Of a stretch of DNA of 64,000 nucleotides, positions 43,063-64,000 are shown piece after piece (positions within the stretch are counted from its first letter, which is position 1; every line of letters begins with the position of its first letter). Below the pieces are notes generated by a model. It saw only the letters and a list, made by a program, of their open reading frames with translations. It was not told the origin of the DNA and searched no databases. A program made the translations under genes and the position numbers. Source of the DNA: Centroberyx gerrardi (taxonomy: Eukaryota; Chordata; Actinopteri; Beryciformes; Berycidae); contig NC_135997.1 in NCBI RefSeq assembly GCF_048128805.1, positions 17,258,116 to 17,322,115 of the forward strand. Reading direction: 5' to 3'.

Positions 43063-44552
43063 GTAAGTTCATGGCTGTAAGAAATTCCACTAAAAATCAG
43101 CTTTAAAAGTCGCCAACAGAGTGATAAGTTAGAAACCATGTTCGCATGGTCCCATGTCTTCTCCTGTACAGTTAACACTTCAGCAGTGTAATTAATCGCG
43201 CCGTGACCAAAGTAAAGTTGATGGTAGTTCGTCTATGTGCGGTCTACCAACACAGACTGCTCTCATACCAACACAGCAAAACGTCGTGCCATGTTATGGT
43301 GTTTTGATAGACCTCCTCCAAATCTACACTTTATAAAACGGATGGTTCCGGGTCTCCGGTTGTGATTGGCCGGGTTACGTTGTAAAGCGGCTGGGGAAAA
43401 AAAAAAGGAAAAACCCGATAAAGGCACACGTGACAGTTACTTCAATATTAATGCGCTAACCGAAAATCACTAGTCATACCTGTACTTCTGTGTCGCTTAG
43501 CAACCACTTTGTTCAGCTACCGCTCAAGATCTAGTTTCATTGCTTGGCAGAAGAATATCATTTATCACAGTTTATATCGTGTAATAATTGTTGGTTAAAA
43601 ATAAGATTTACTAGACAGTTTTGTCCTTTTTTGTACTATGATGTGTTACCACTGTTTTGTAAAAGCTAGCTAAATCACTCCGCTTTGTGCCTATCAACTC
43701 CTCAGAACTGCTCTAAAATGAGGTTAAAGCACGGCCTCTTGTGGCTCATTGCTTACATTACTAATTTATGAAAGCATGCCGCTGTTCTGCGGGATGAATC
43801 AATATTTTTCACACAAACGACTGACGAGCTGTCCAGGGAATACTAGAGGTTGCCTTTTGGCAGCTGAAGCTAAATTATATTTTAAGCTCCTGATGATCAC
43901 ATAATCCTCATACAGCTGGTGAACTAATCTCACCAGTATACTTCTAGACTTCCGGTAGATAGGATGGCATATGATTACATACCGGCTAAGTTGTGGAGAT
44001 TCCTGTACTAGGCCCAGCAGCCAAACATACACTGTATTAGAGTGATATATGAGGAGATGCATGTAATCCAGCTCAGATGATGCTCTTTCCATGTAGAGCT
44101 GTGTACATCCTGTGCGTGGTGACACAGACTGATCCCAAACAAGACCAAGTGTGAGCCGGCGGGCCTCAGTACAGTTCATCCAGACTGCAGGAGATGGTAG
44201 CTGGAGTGGGGGAGGGGAGGAAGTGAGATTAAACATGTTTTTATGTAATGAGGGTTTCAAAGGGAGGTTGGGGTATAAAAGGGTAAGGTAGAGTAAAGGC
44301 AACAACAACCAGGGGCCTGTAAAGTGATGAGTGGTTTTAACTCTGGACGACAAGCTGTTTGATTTGTGTCCCCTGGTTTCTCAATATTTTTCGAGTTGTC
44401 GCTCCAATTTAGATTTAGGTATATGATTTAGGGGAATAATAGGAAATGGTATCTTCTGCCTGAGATGAAAGGAATGCCTAAATAATCTTAACAAATGAAA
44501 AGAAAACTGCTGAGTAGTAAATTTCAGTGATGGTAAATGGAGAGGCTGTTTG

Positions 44553-44870
44553 TACAGCTCTGGAAAAAATTAATAGACCATATCAAAAGTTTTAGTTTCA
44601 CAGTTTATGGGTAAAATCTAACTTTTGATATTCTTTTATGAACTATTGACCACGTTTGATTGTAATTTCAAACAGAAATATTCTCATTCAGAACATTTAT
44701 TTGCAGAAAATGGAAACAGGTCAAAATACCAAAAAAACACAACTAAACAAGTTTATACCCATAAATAAATCATAAATATAACAATGTCTTCGCTTAGGAA
44801 GGGTTCAAAAATCAATGTGGTGGAGTATCTGTGATTCTTAATCAGAAAATATGGGGTGCCTTTTGGGGTT
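44553..44870. mobile_element. Tc1-like transposon terminal fragment, TRADD intron 1
   Basis: TACAGCTCTGGAAAAAATTA followed by AGACCA and, further in, CATTTATTTGCAGAAAATGG and AGGTCAAAATACCAAAAAA correspond to the end of a widespread fish Tc1-like family. Only one end is present and no transposase frame remains. Confidence 0.5.
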
Positions 44871-44892
44871 ATATATTTAAATTATTAATTTA

Positions 44893-45190
44893 AAGTAAGT
44901 AAGTAAAAGTTTATTTATATAGCGCATTTCCTACACAGACAAACTCAATGTGCTTCACATAAAAGCAAAACTCAAACATAGGATAACAGTAAAAATTGTA
45001 CAAATACATACATATTGAACAATACATACATACCCGTTGTACAATACATTCACACATTGAAAAAAACTAGGCCTAGGCTTTAAAACGATAAAAAGTAGGT
45101 TACATAACAGTTTTGCCAGATGGGGTGTCAGATCTTTGATGCTCAGTATCTTGGAACTGCACCTCAAACAGATAGACCCTTATAATTCCA
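44893..45190. repeat. Dispersed teleost repeat with TTTATTTATATAGCGC motif
   Basis: AGTTTATTTATATAGCGCAT, then CAATGTGCTTCACAT, is a familiar fish repeat signature often found as the end of LINE or SINE copies. The family is not assigned. Confidence 0.45.
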
Positions 45191-46130
45191 AACTCACTAA
45201 ATATGGCGTATCTTGTATCTTTTAGTGCAATCTATATGTGCTTTTCTCTTGTATGGAGACGATGTGCGTACGTGGGAGAGGGAATCTTTCAGAAGCTCTA
45301 AACAGGAAGGCAAAGGGATCCCTGGTGGCTCAGAAAGCTGCCTGGAAGGACCGAGCTCCTCTGGAACCGGTGAGAGGAAGGGAGGGACTGGATGTTCTGG
45401 AGGTTTAGTGGAGGAATCTGACAGAGGAGCGGAGGAGGAATCTGGTGCCTTGGAGGAAAAGTAGGAGCAGGAACCCTGAAGTCTCTGGGAGGAGAGTGGA
45501 GGGAAATCTGGGCATTTGTTAGTGGAGGGAGGAGAGCATCCCGGCCTCTGTTTGAGGGTAATGAAAGAAGAGTTTGAAGTGGTGAAGCCTTCTGCTTTCC
45601 TTGAGAAGGTGATCATGGTGATACATGAACTTCTTGACCTTCACAACTCCTAATGTTCTGTTGTTTTGGACACTTTACTTTTAAGCTCTGGGTCTGGGTC
45701 TTTACTTTTAAACTCCTCTTTGGAGAGGAGTTAAGCGCCCTCTTCCTTTGGATGCACATCATTCTTCGTGCAATAAATGCAAATATTCTTGGGAGAGATG
45801 CGGACACATTAGAGATAATAAGTCAGCACCTTTTGCACAAATCAGTGTTGTTGCCTATGATATTATGAAGAGGAACGTCCAGATACAGAAGCAAAGTAGA
45901 GATGGTGATTCTTCCAGGATATTTTTCAGCTGCTGTAAGCGTGGCTGCCAGCACTGCAGGGGCCACAAGTCCTTTCTTAGGCTTTAAGTCATTAATCCCC
46001 ATATGTTTTAGCTTCTCTGTGGACCCCCTGTTTTCTGTATTTGCACATCAGGCAAAAGATCCTTTGCTTTTGAATGCTCACCACTGGAGTCATGTAAAAT
46101 TATGTCTCACATTGTGTATTGCATCAGAGA

Positions 46131-49100
46131 ATGGCAGACAGGACTGTGGATCAAGGGCCATGGACAGGATGTGCGGTTCTGTTTCTGCAGTCGCTGTGTC
46201 CCGAAGTGAACCTGCTGTCGCTCTACAAAGACAAACAGGGAAAGTTCACTGTCTTCAAAGTCATCAAGCTGACACTCATAGGTGAGCACTGACATTCTAG
46301 ACAGCATGTATAGCATACTAATTATGTGTATTGTAGATGTCTGAATGATAGAACATGGTGCCTATATGAGTAAGATGGAAAGAGGAAACATTTTTCATCA
46401 CAAAAATGTGTTTGCTTGGACATCAAATTCACTAAACAATCTTTTCCATGGCCAGATTCTGCAGGAGGCCTGGGTGGTTATGAGATACTAAAACTCCACG
46501 ACGCCGATCCCCTGCTGGGGGTGGAGGTGAAGTTTGTGGATGTAGCGGTGTGTCAGCAGTTCCTGGAGAGCTACGGCTCCGGAGCGGTGTGCCAGTCCCT
46601 CTCCCAACACGCCTGCCGGCTTCTCACGGCGACGCAGGAATTCACTGTGAAAACCCAGCTCAAGGCCAGCACACACACACTGGATCTCTGTCTGGACAAC
46701 CTGCAGCTTTGCCTACAGCACATCCACTTTTCACAGGTATAGTGTATGTTTATGCTTGTAAATAATGCTGCTTTTTTGGGGGAGTGATCTGAGAAGGAGC
46801 CCCAGTATTTAAAAATTTCAAGTAGTCGGCACTCTCCTGTTGCAGCTAAATATGGTGTTGAATTCCAAATTTATAGCATGCATGGATAACATTTTTTCAC
46901 TGTCTTTGCTGATTTAAAAAAAACGTCCACTATGAGTACTGGTGGATACAATTCATGGCTACATTCCAGTTTATATTAGGCTGAAGATTTTGCCATCTCA
47001 TACACAAGTCACAGAAAAATAACTGATGTCTTTTAAAATAGCCTACACTATATTACTATTGGGAATTGGAGGCAAAATAATAAGCTACCCTGCAGATTTA
47101 TAAAGGTGAAATGCCCTCTGCATTAATGTGTATAAGATAACCTTTGAGGATACACCTGTGTGCTTGATTAGTTGCTGATGCAGGTCAGTCAAGAAGTTGC
47201 TGATCGGGGAAACAGTTTTCAGTGAGGATGCCTCTTGGCACTGCACACACGGCAAGATATTTCTTTTATTTTGCTCAAGATTGAATAATTGCGAATTTGT
47301 GTTTGCAGTGATGGACTACATATGCCACTAGCTATAAAGCAGGTATACATGAGCTATTCACAGATTTATTGATTTCTCTGTTATTCAGCATGGGTAAGTG
47401 GGAGTCAGAGTGCAAAATGGCATCAAGGCAGGAGGAGAGCCCAGGCTAATGAGCAGCAGGGGAGAGAAGAGTAGTGAAACCACACTGATACTGAGTCCTG
47501 TGGTTGGACGGACACACACACACACACACGCACTCACTAAAAAGTGAGAGTGTCTCGGGGGGCTGAGCTCTCCCCTAAATATTCTCATTCGTTGATACCA
47601 TCTGATCTTGTCATCCCCTGTCAGCCGGAGCGCCTGCGTGACGAGGAGATTGATGACCTGGAGCAGCAGCTGCAGAACCAGGCCCTGGGTCACGCCCCGC
47701 AGCCAGCCGCCCTCACACCGGAAGAGGCTCCTGTGCCCAGCAACTGCTTCCGGTTCCAGAGGAGGGTGTTTGGTGAGTTCCTTAAAGGTCAAGATGAGCA
47801 TTTCTGACACCCGAGTCCCGTGCAATTCTCCCAGGACTCGGTACTGGGCTGCGTTTGGTTCCACGTAAAACACTTTCTTCTGGATGTTGCCTTTCCTTCA
47901 AAGTGGAGGGAATCCCCAAAATGCCAGGATGAAAAATGGCTGACAAACAAAGTGGAATTTGGTTCCCCCTTAAACAAGGGAGCATTTATTCTCCCTCGTT
48001 CCTTCATTTCTCCTCCCTTCCACAAAGGGTAGAAATTGCAAGCTTCCAGCATGAAGTGTATCCCACAATCCTCCGCTCTGGTTGCTGAATCCACGCTGAA
48101 TGTAACAGAACGATGGCTGATAGAAATTGTGCATATCCTGTAAATATAAGCTGATTTGGCAACTTCCAGTTTTTTCTGCATTTCAATTTTTCCTAATGCT
48201 GCACCATTCAAAGGTGGGCAGTTTGTCAAAAGATGCAGCGTTTTAAGTATTTCAAGAACCCAATATCCTCAAACAGGGTTTATTTGATTTCTAGAGACTA
48301 AACAATTTTAGCTGCAGTTTAATTTGGTTTCAAACATAAGAGTAAAACACAGTGGAAAAGCCTTTTTTATTGTGTTTCTGAGAGTAAATGTATAAGACTT
48401 CCTTCCTATATAAAGTTGCAATGCCTCTTCAGTTCTGACTTGGCCTTTCTTCCCTTGCTGAGAACCAGAACAGTTTACTTTACATCAGACATTTCGTCAC
48501 TAGGGGGCTCACTGAAGGGAAGACAACATGGTAATGTGGATCTGACTGCAGCCCTGTTGAGGGCCAGGCTTGCTCGCCATTTTGCCCAGCAAAAATAAGT
48601 CGCACATCAGTAAAGCATTTATATCGTTGGAGCCTTTTTCAGATACATCAGACCCATGTTGGTGACTTTAAATTCAGTGTGCATTATTGGCAAATTGCCT
48701 TAAAAGTACAATAAATTCCTTAGAAACATCTTTGCCTTCAGGTTCACAAAGAAATAGTGGTTTCATGCACCCAATTTTTACTGCATCTGGCGCCTGTCTT
48801 GATAACTGTGAGTGTATCATTTCCATTCACAGCAGCGGCCAATCTATGGAAAGAGATTAGTGCCAGCAGAGATTATATTTGAATTGCATGCATTTGAATT
48901 TGTCATGCTCACATTGAACAGTTGAAGTAAAAATAATAATAATAATTTGCAGAATAAATTAATTCAAAAATGTTATTTGTTAGGCACAATTTGAAATTGA
49001 ATGTGATTTTTGTTTTTATTATTCATTTATTTCCCTTTAATTTCATAATTTCAGATTTGGTCAAATTCAGTTTTCTTAATTCAGATTCAGCACAAGAGAC

Positions 49101-50115
49101 ATCTGTTCACTGAGTGTTGACCAGAAGGCAACCGCCTCCTCCAGCGGTCCCACCGGCTCTGGGTCCAAACTGAGTCTGACTCTGAATCTAAAATATATCA
49201 AGAATTTCACCCCAGGGGGCGCCCCGGTGGCTCACCAAGTAGAGTGCGTACCATAAGGCTCAGTCCTTCCCGCAGCGACCCGGGTTCGAATCCGGCCTGT
49301 GGTCATTTGCTGCAGGTCCTCCCCTCTCTCTCTACCATACCTTCCTGTCTCTCTCTCACACTGTCTCTATCAATAAAGCATAAAATGCCTAAAATAAATC
49401 TTTAAAAAAAAAAAAAAAAAAATTTCACTCCAATTCTAAGCTGGTTATGAAACTGCAAAGAGCAGGCAGCGGTTTTGGTCATACAATGTTTATTTAAAAT
49501 CACAAACTTCAATTTTCAATATTCATGCACGCCAATTTACAGCCCAAATGCCCCATAGCCACGCAGAAAGCTGGAAAATTGCATTTTTCCAATAGAATAT
49601 GCCTTTTAACAAAAATATCAGTAATGGAACCAGATGTTGAGCAAAAGCATGTAACAACTCCCGTCGACATAAGAACGATATAGGCCCCACATGTCAACAA
49701 TCCTGTTACTGTCCTATAGATGTTAAGGTCTATAGGAAGTCTGAAAGCTGTTTACTGTTGATACACACATCTGTTTATAGACTAACACTTATTTCCTTTA
49801 TCCTTTGGCCTGTCAGAGGACCGAATGCTGACGGCGGCAGATGTTCAGAGCTTCTCTAATGGAGTGGGCCGCCAGTGGAAGCACGTCGGGAGGGTCCTGG
49901 GCAAGAGCTGCCGCGCTCTGAAGGGCCCGGCCATAGACAACCTGGCCTATGAGTACGAGAGAGAAGGGCTGTACGAGCAAGCCTATCAGCTGCTCAGCCG
50001 CTTCATCCAGGCAGAGGGGCGGGCGGCCAAGCTGAGCCGGCTGGTCAGAGCGCTGGAGGACTGCAAGCTCACCAGCCTGGCCGAAAATATTCTGGACATA
50101 CAGCCGCGAGAGTGA
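46131..50115 (+). CDS. tradd: TRADD, TNF-receptor-1-associated death-domain adaptor (complete)
   Basis: TRADD is the cytoplasmic adaptor recruited to TNFR1 through its death domain; it brings in RIPK1 and TRAF2 for NF-kB or death signalling. Four coding exons are phase-consistent: 46131-46281, 46456-46736, 47625-47772, 49817-50115, giving 292 aa (human 312). The N-terminal TRAF2-binding domain starts [20 protein letters not shown] and includes [20 protein letters not shown] and [18 protein letters not shown] Glu/Gln-rich linker ([14 protein letters not shown]) follows. The last exon is a complete death domain ([49 protein letters not shown]). An untranslated exon probably lies at 43.0 kb. A SINE is inserted in the last intron. 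Confidence 0.95.
49215..49420 (+). mobile_element. tRNA-derived SINE with target-site duplication, TRADD intron 3
   Basis: The head contains a degenerate A-box (GTGGCTCACCAAGTAGAG) and a perfect B-box (GGTTCGAATCC), then a C/T-rich body typical of a common percomorph SINE (CTTTCTC-like runs, AATAAAGCATAAAATGCC) and a poly(A) tail of about 18. Twelve-base flanking repeats AATTTCAC(C/T)CCA at 49203-49214 and 49421-49432 differ at one base. The near-intact duplication suggests a fairly recent insertion. Confidence 0.85.
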
Positions 50116-57105
<6,990 letters not shown>

Positions 57106-57601
57106 GGCCTGGCCAAGCACAGAGGTTGCCATGGAGAGTATGAGGTGTTAATAATGATAATTTTGATGATACTAAAACGCATTAAATATGTAAATCTACA
57201 CGTCCAAACGGACCCAAAGAGCTGCCGTCAGACACCACACTGGATTATTGCCATGATTTGTTCCCTTCTTCCTATTTTGATTTCAGTATACAACCCCAGT
57301 TTTGTCTTATAAAATGTGTTTTGAACTGAATGTTTCATGTTTTGTTGTTGATCGTGTCAACAACTGGGAAGGTCAGAAAAACGGCAGCACCAGGGGTATT
57401 ATTCAGCCGGCGCCTTGTTTTGCAAAGCTCAACCTAGAAATGCAGTGTAAGGAGTGTGCAATGTCCTATTTTTACCACAATATAGTGAATATTGTCCCAT
57501 TCTTTTCATGACATTTCTATCTGCAAGACTTTAGACATGTATCTTTACTGAATATAACCACTGGTGCTCCGTTTGCAGAGCTGCTCTATTTATGTTGGTG
57601 T

Positions 57602-57633
<32 letters not shown>

Positions 57634-58688
57634 TTGATGATGTTGGGGAGGTGCTGTACTAGTGGCTGAGGGTCATGGTTGGGATGAAGGAGGCTATTTA
57701 ACTTCCAGAGGGACAAAGCTCCCCTCTCCTTTGGACCCACACATGACTGCTCCATATGAGTAGCCTGCAGGTCTGTTCCACTCCTCTTTCACTGTAACAC
57801 ATAATGGAAGAGAGGACGGCGCTCTTAGAGTGGCTGTCCGTCGCCATTGGCCTCCTGTAGTGTGATGACATGTGCATCAGCCAATGATATCTGGAAAATG
57901 TCATATCAGTGCCAACCATCTGAGAATGACAGATAGGGGATTAGGATCAGAAATCATAGCTCATGTTCATACTATCAACTAATATCATTTAAGTAACAGA
58001 TACAACATTTTATTATCATCGAATGATTTATTTATTTAAGCCTCATGCCCTACATGCTTCCTCCTACCTCCTAAAATCCCGTGCCACATATTTATTTCCT
58101 ATCATGTCAAACTGGGGTATATACCAATACCTGTCTACATTTCAGAGGGTAGAAAGCAGCTCTCTAATGACATCTTGTTCTCTGTGTGGTGCTTTACCCT
58201 TCTATGTGAGTCTGTTTAGAAATAGAAGACTGCACGAGGAGAAAGATATCATTTGAGGCAACCTCTGTTTGGGGAGCTCGGGTTAACCCCCCTTTTCCCC
58301 TGATAAGTAAACAGGGAACCATTATCCCCATCTGTCACGTTTCTCTTTTCACAGAGAAAAAAGTACAGCTCTCCATTTATTCACCTGTGCACCTGAAAAT
58401 TCATCTTCCCATTCCTGTATACTCTTTACCTATCACATATCATTCCTCATATCCTATCTCCATTTTCACCTTAAAAAACACCGTACTGTATATATATATT
58501 ATGATTATACCAGATTTTTTTTTACTGTGAATGTTTTTGTGCTGCACCCCATCCTATTCTGTAGTTTATTGGTTGCTCTCATGTGGAATGTTTGTGCTGA
58601 GCCAATCGAATGTTGTGTTTACATTAAAGCCACACTTTTCCTAACTATTCCTGCATTCATGCTGTGTGTCTGTTTGAGTCTGAATAAA
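57106..58688 (+). other. gnao1: GNAO1 3' untranslated region and poly(A) signal
   Basis: After the stop the sequence is non-coding, with a (GAT) microsatellite at about 57604-57633. AATAAA at 58683-58688 is a good end point for a 1.6-kb 3' UTR. I looked here for alternative Go2-type exons 7 and 8 (expected [15 protein letters not shown] and SAFTEAVAYIQ) and saw none. Confidence 0.5.
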
Positions 58689-58976
58689 TACTGTACGATT
58701 ACATCTCTGTTCTCTCAGCAAACTTTTGACACACTGACCAGCCTCCGTCCATTCAGGTGCACACAGAATTAAGGTTAGACCAGGAAATTAGGCTGAACGT
58801 TATGAAAATGGCCCTCTTTTAATGCTCCATTGCCCGGTGAACACAGCTTTGTATTTAGTGTCACAAATATGTGCATTATATAAAAGATTGGGAACAGGTC
58901 TTGCATGGCAATAGGGCAGCACTTCGTGAAATGTGGCGGATGGCAGGGATCAAAAGCATTGTACAGCGGCTCTCAA

Positions 58977-58982
58977 TTTATT
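58977..58982 (-). terminator. cog4: Candidate COG4 poly(A) signal
   Basis: AATAAA on the minus strand, 615 bases after the COG4 stop. It lies about 290 bases from the GNAO1 signal, so the two genes are convergent and nearly abutting. Confidence 0.4.
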
Positions 58983-59596
58983 AGGTTAAAAGTGTTCCAT
59001 CATCACAGACAAGGAGCTATTCATATATTGAATGACTAGGCTGGATCAGCTGTCTGACCTGCTTCTGTCAGTTTAATGGATATGATGTTCATTACTGCTC
59101 TGTTTCACTGACAGCCGCAGAGCTCCCCGGTCCCAGTGTGCCCTCGTTTCAGAGCCAGTTACAGGTTAAAAGGTTGGAATTCCCAGTATGACATAATTAC
59201 AGAATTACACATTTCAGAGAATATCCTCATATTTTACAGATAATTCACCTCAAAGTGTTCACCATCACTGCCGCATAACCGCTACCCAATCTCAGAGTAT
59301 TAGTCTGCCCCTAAAAGCTCAGCTATAACTCTAATACAGGCTGACATCAGCAGAGTACAGAGGCATGGAGTGTGGAGCAGAAGGCAGAAACTGAAAACCC
59401 AACTGAAATCTCCTGGGTGAGCAATGAGACAGTTTCCGACGAAAAGAAATCCCTAGCCATTTGCCCACGCCCTACCCACATCCATTTACAGAAACATGGA
59501 TTAAACCTGGATTTTGCAGAGCTCCTCTTTAGTGAAATGCATCACAAGGTGGGTGCTACAGTCCAATCACTGACGATCAGCACGCTAGTTCATGAG

Positions 59597-64000
<4,404 letters not shown>

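Noticed and set aside
43799-44353. 184-codon minus-strand open frame in TRADD intron 1
   Set aside because: Composition is not domain-like, no good splice sites flank it, and it lies in intronic DNA next to repeat fragments.
45197-45616. Pro/Ser-rich minus-strand frame of 139 codons
   Set aside because: It is the complement of a purine-rich GGAGG-type simple sequence; both strands stay open for that reason.

Overview
This window is vertebrate nuclear DNA, almost certainly from a ray-finned (teleost) fish. Compact multi-exon genes have short GT-AG introns, CA/GA/AT microsatellites are dense, and tRNA-derived SINEs, Tc1-like and small inverted-repeat elements and a truncated L1 are scattered through it. 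The proteins are close to human genes that all lie on chromosome 16q (CTCF, CARMIL2, NUDT21, OGFOD1, TRADD, GNAO1, COG4), in a reshuffled order. No bacterial, CRISPR or viral element was recognised.

Layout. 0-5.7 kb: a CpG-rich edge, a dispersed repeat, and a divergent pair of unrecognised genes meeting near 4.1 kb. 5.7-14.05 kb: the complete CTCF gene on the minus strand (12 coding exons, 756 aa, one upstream non-coding exon and a CpG promoter). 14-17.7 kb: no gene seen. 17.8-22.6 kb: the 3' part of CARMIL2 (plus), from the capping-protein-interaction motif to the stop, including a very large Thr/Ser/Pro-rich exon; its PH/LRR exons are not visible. 24.9-26.9 kb: a SINE, then an unrecognised gene with repeated Trp-Glu-Pro units. 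28.9-32.1 kb: complete NUDT21. 32.8-40.5 kb: complete OGFOD1, with an L1 fragment in intron 3. 40.5-43 kb: intergenic, with a strong CTCF-type motif. 43.0-50.7 kb: complete TRADD. 52.1-58.7 kb: complete GNAO1 (Go1-type). 59.0-64.0 kb: the C-terminal 335 codons of COG4 on the minus strand, running off the right edge.

The genes do not form one pathway: CTCF is chromatin architecture, CARMIL2 actin capping control and T-cell costimulation in mammals, NUDT21 poly(A)-site choice, OGFOD1 ribosomal protein hydroxylation, TRADD TNF-receptor signalling, GNAO1 neuronal G-protein signalling and COG4 Golgi tethering. Exon boundaries were placed by hand from splice consensus and reading-frame phase; the seven recognised genes are phase-consistent throughout the exons listed. 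The most interesting open points are the headless CARMIL2 with its low-complexity exon, the WEP-repeat gene, the divergent pair with an RFX X-box-like palindrome, and three CTCF-like motifs arranged plus, plus, minus around CARMIL2-NUDT21-OGFOD1.
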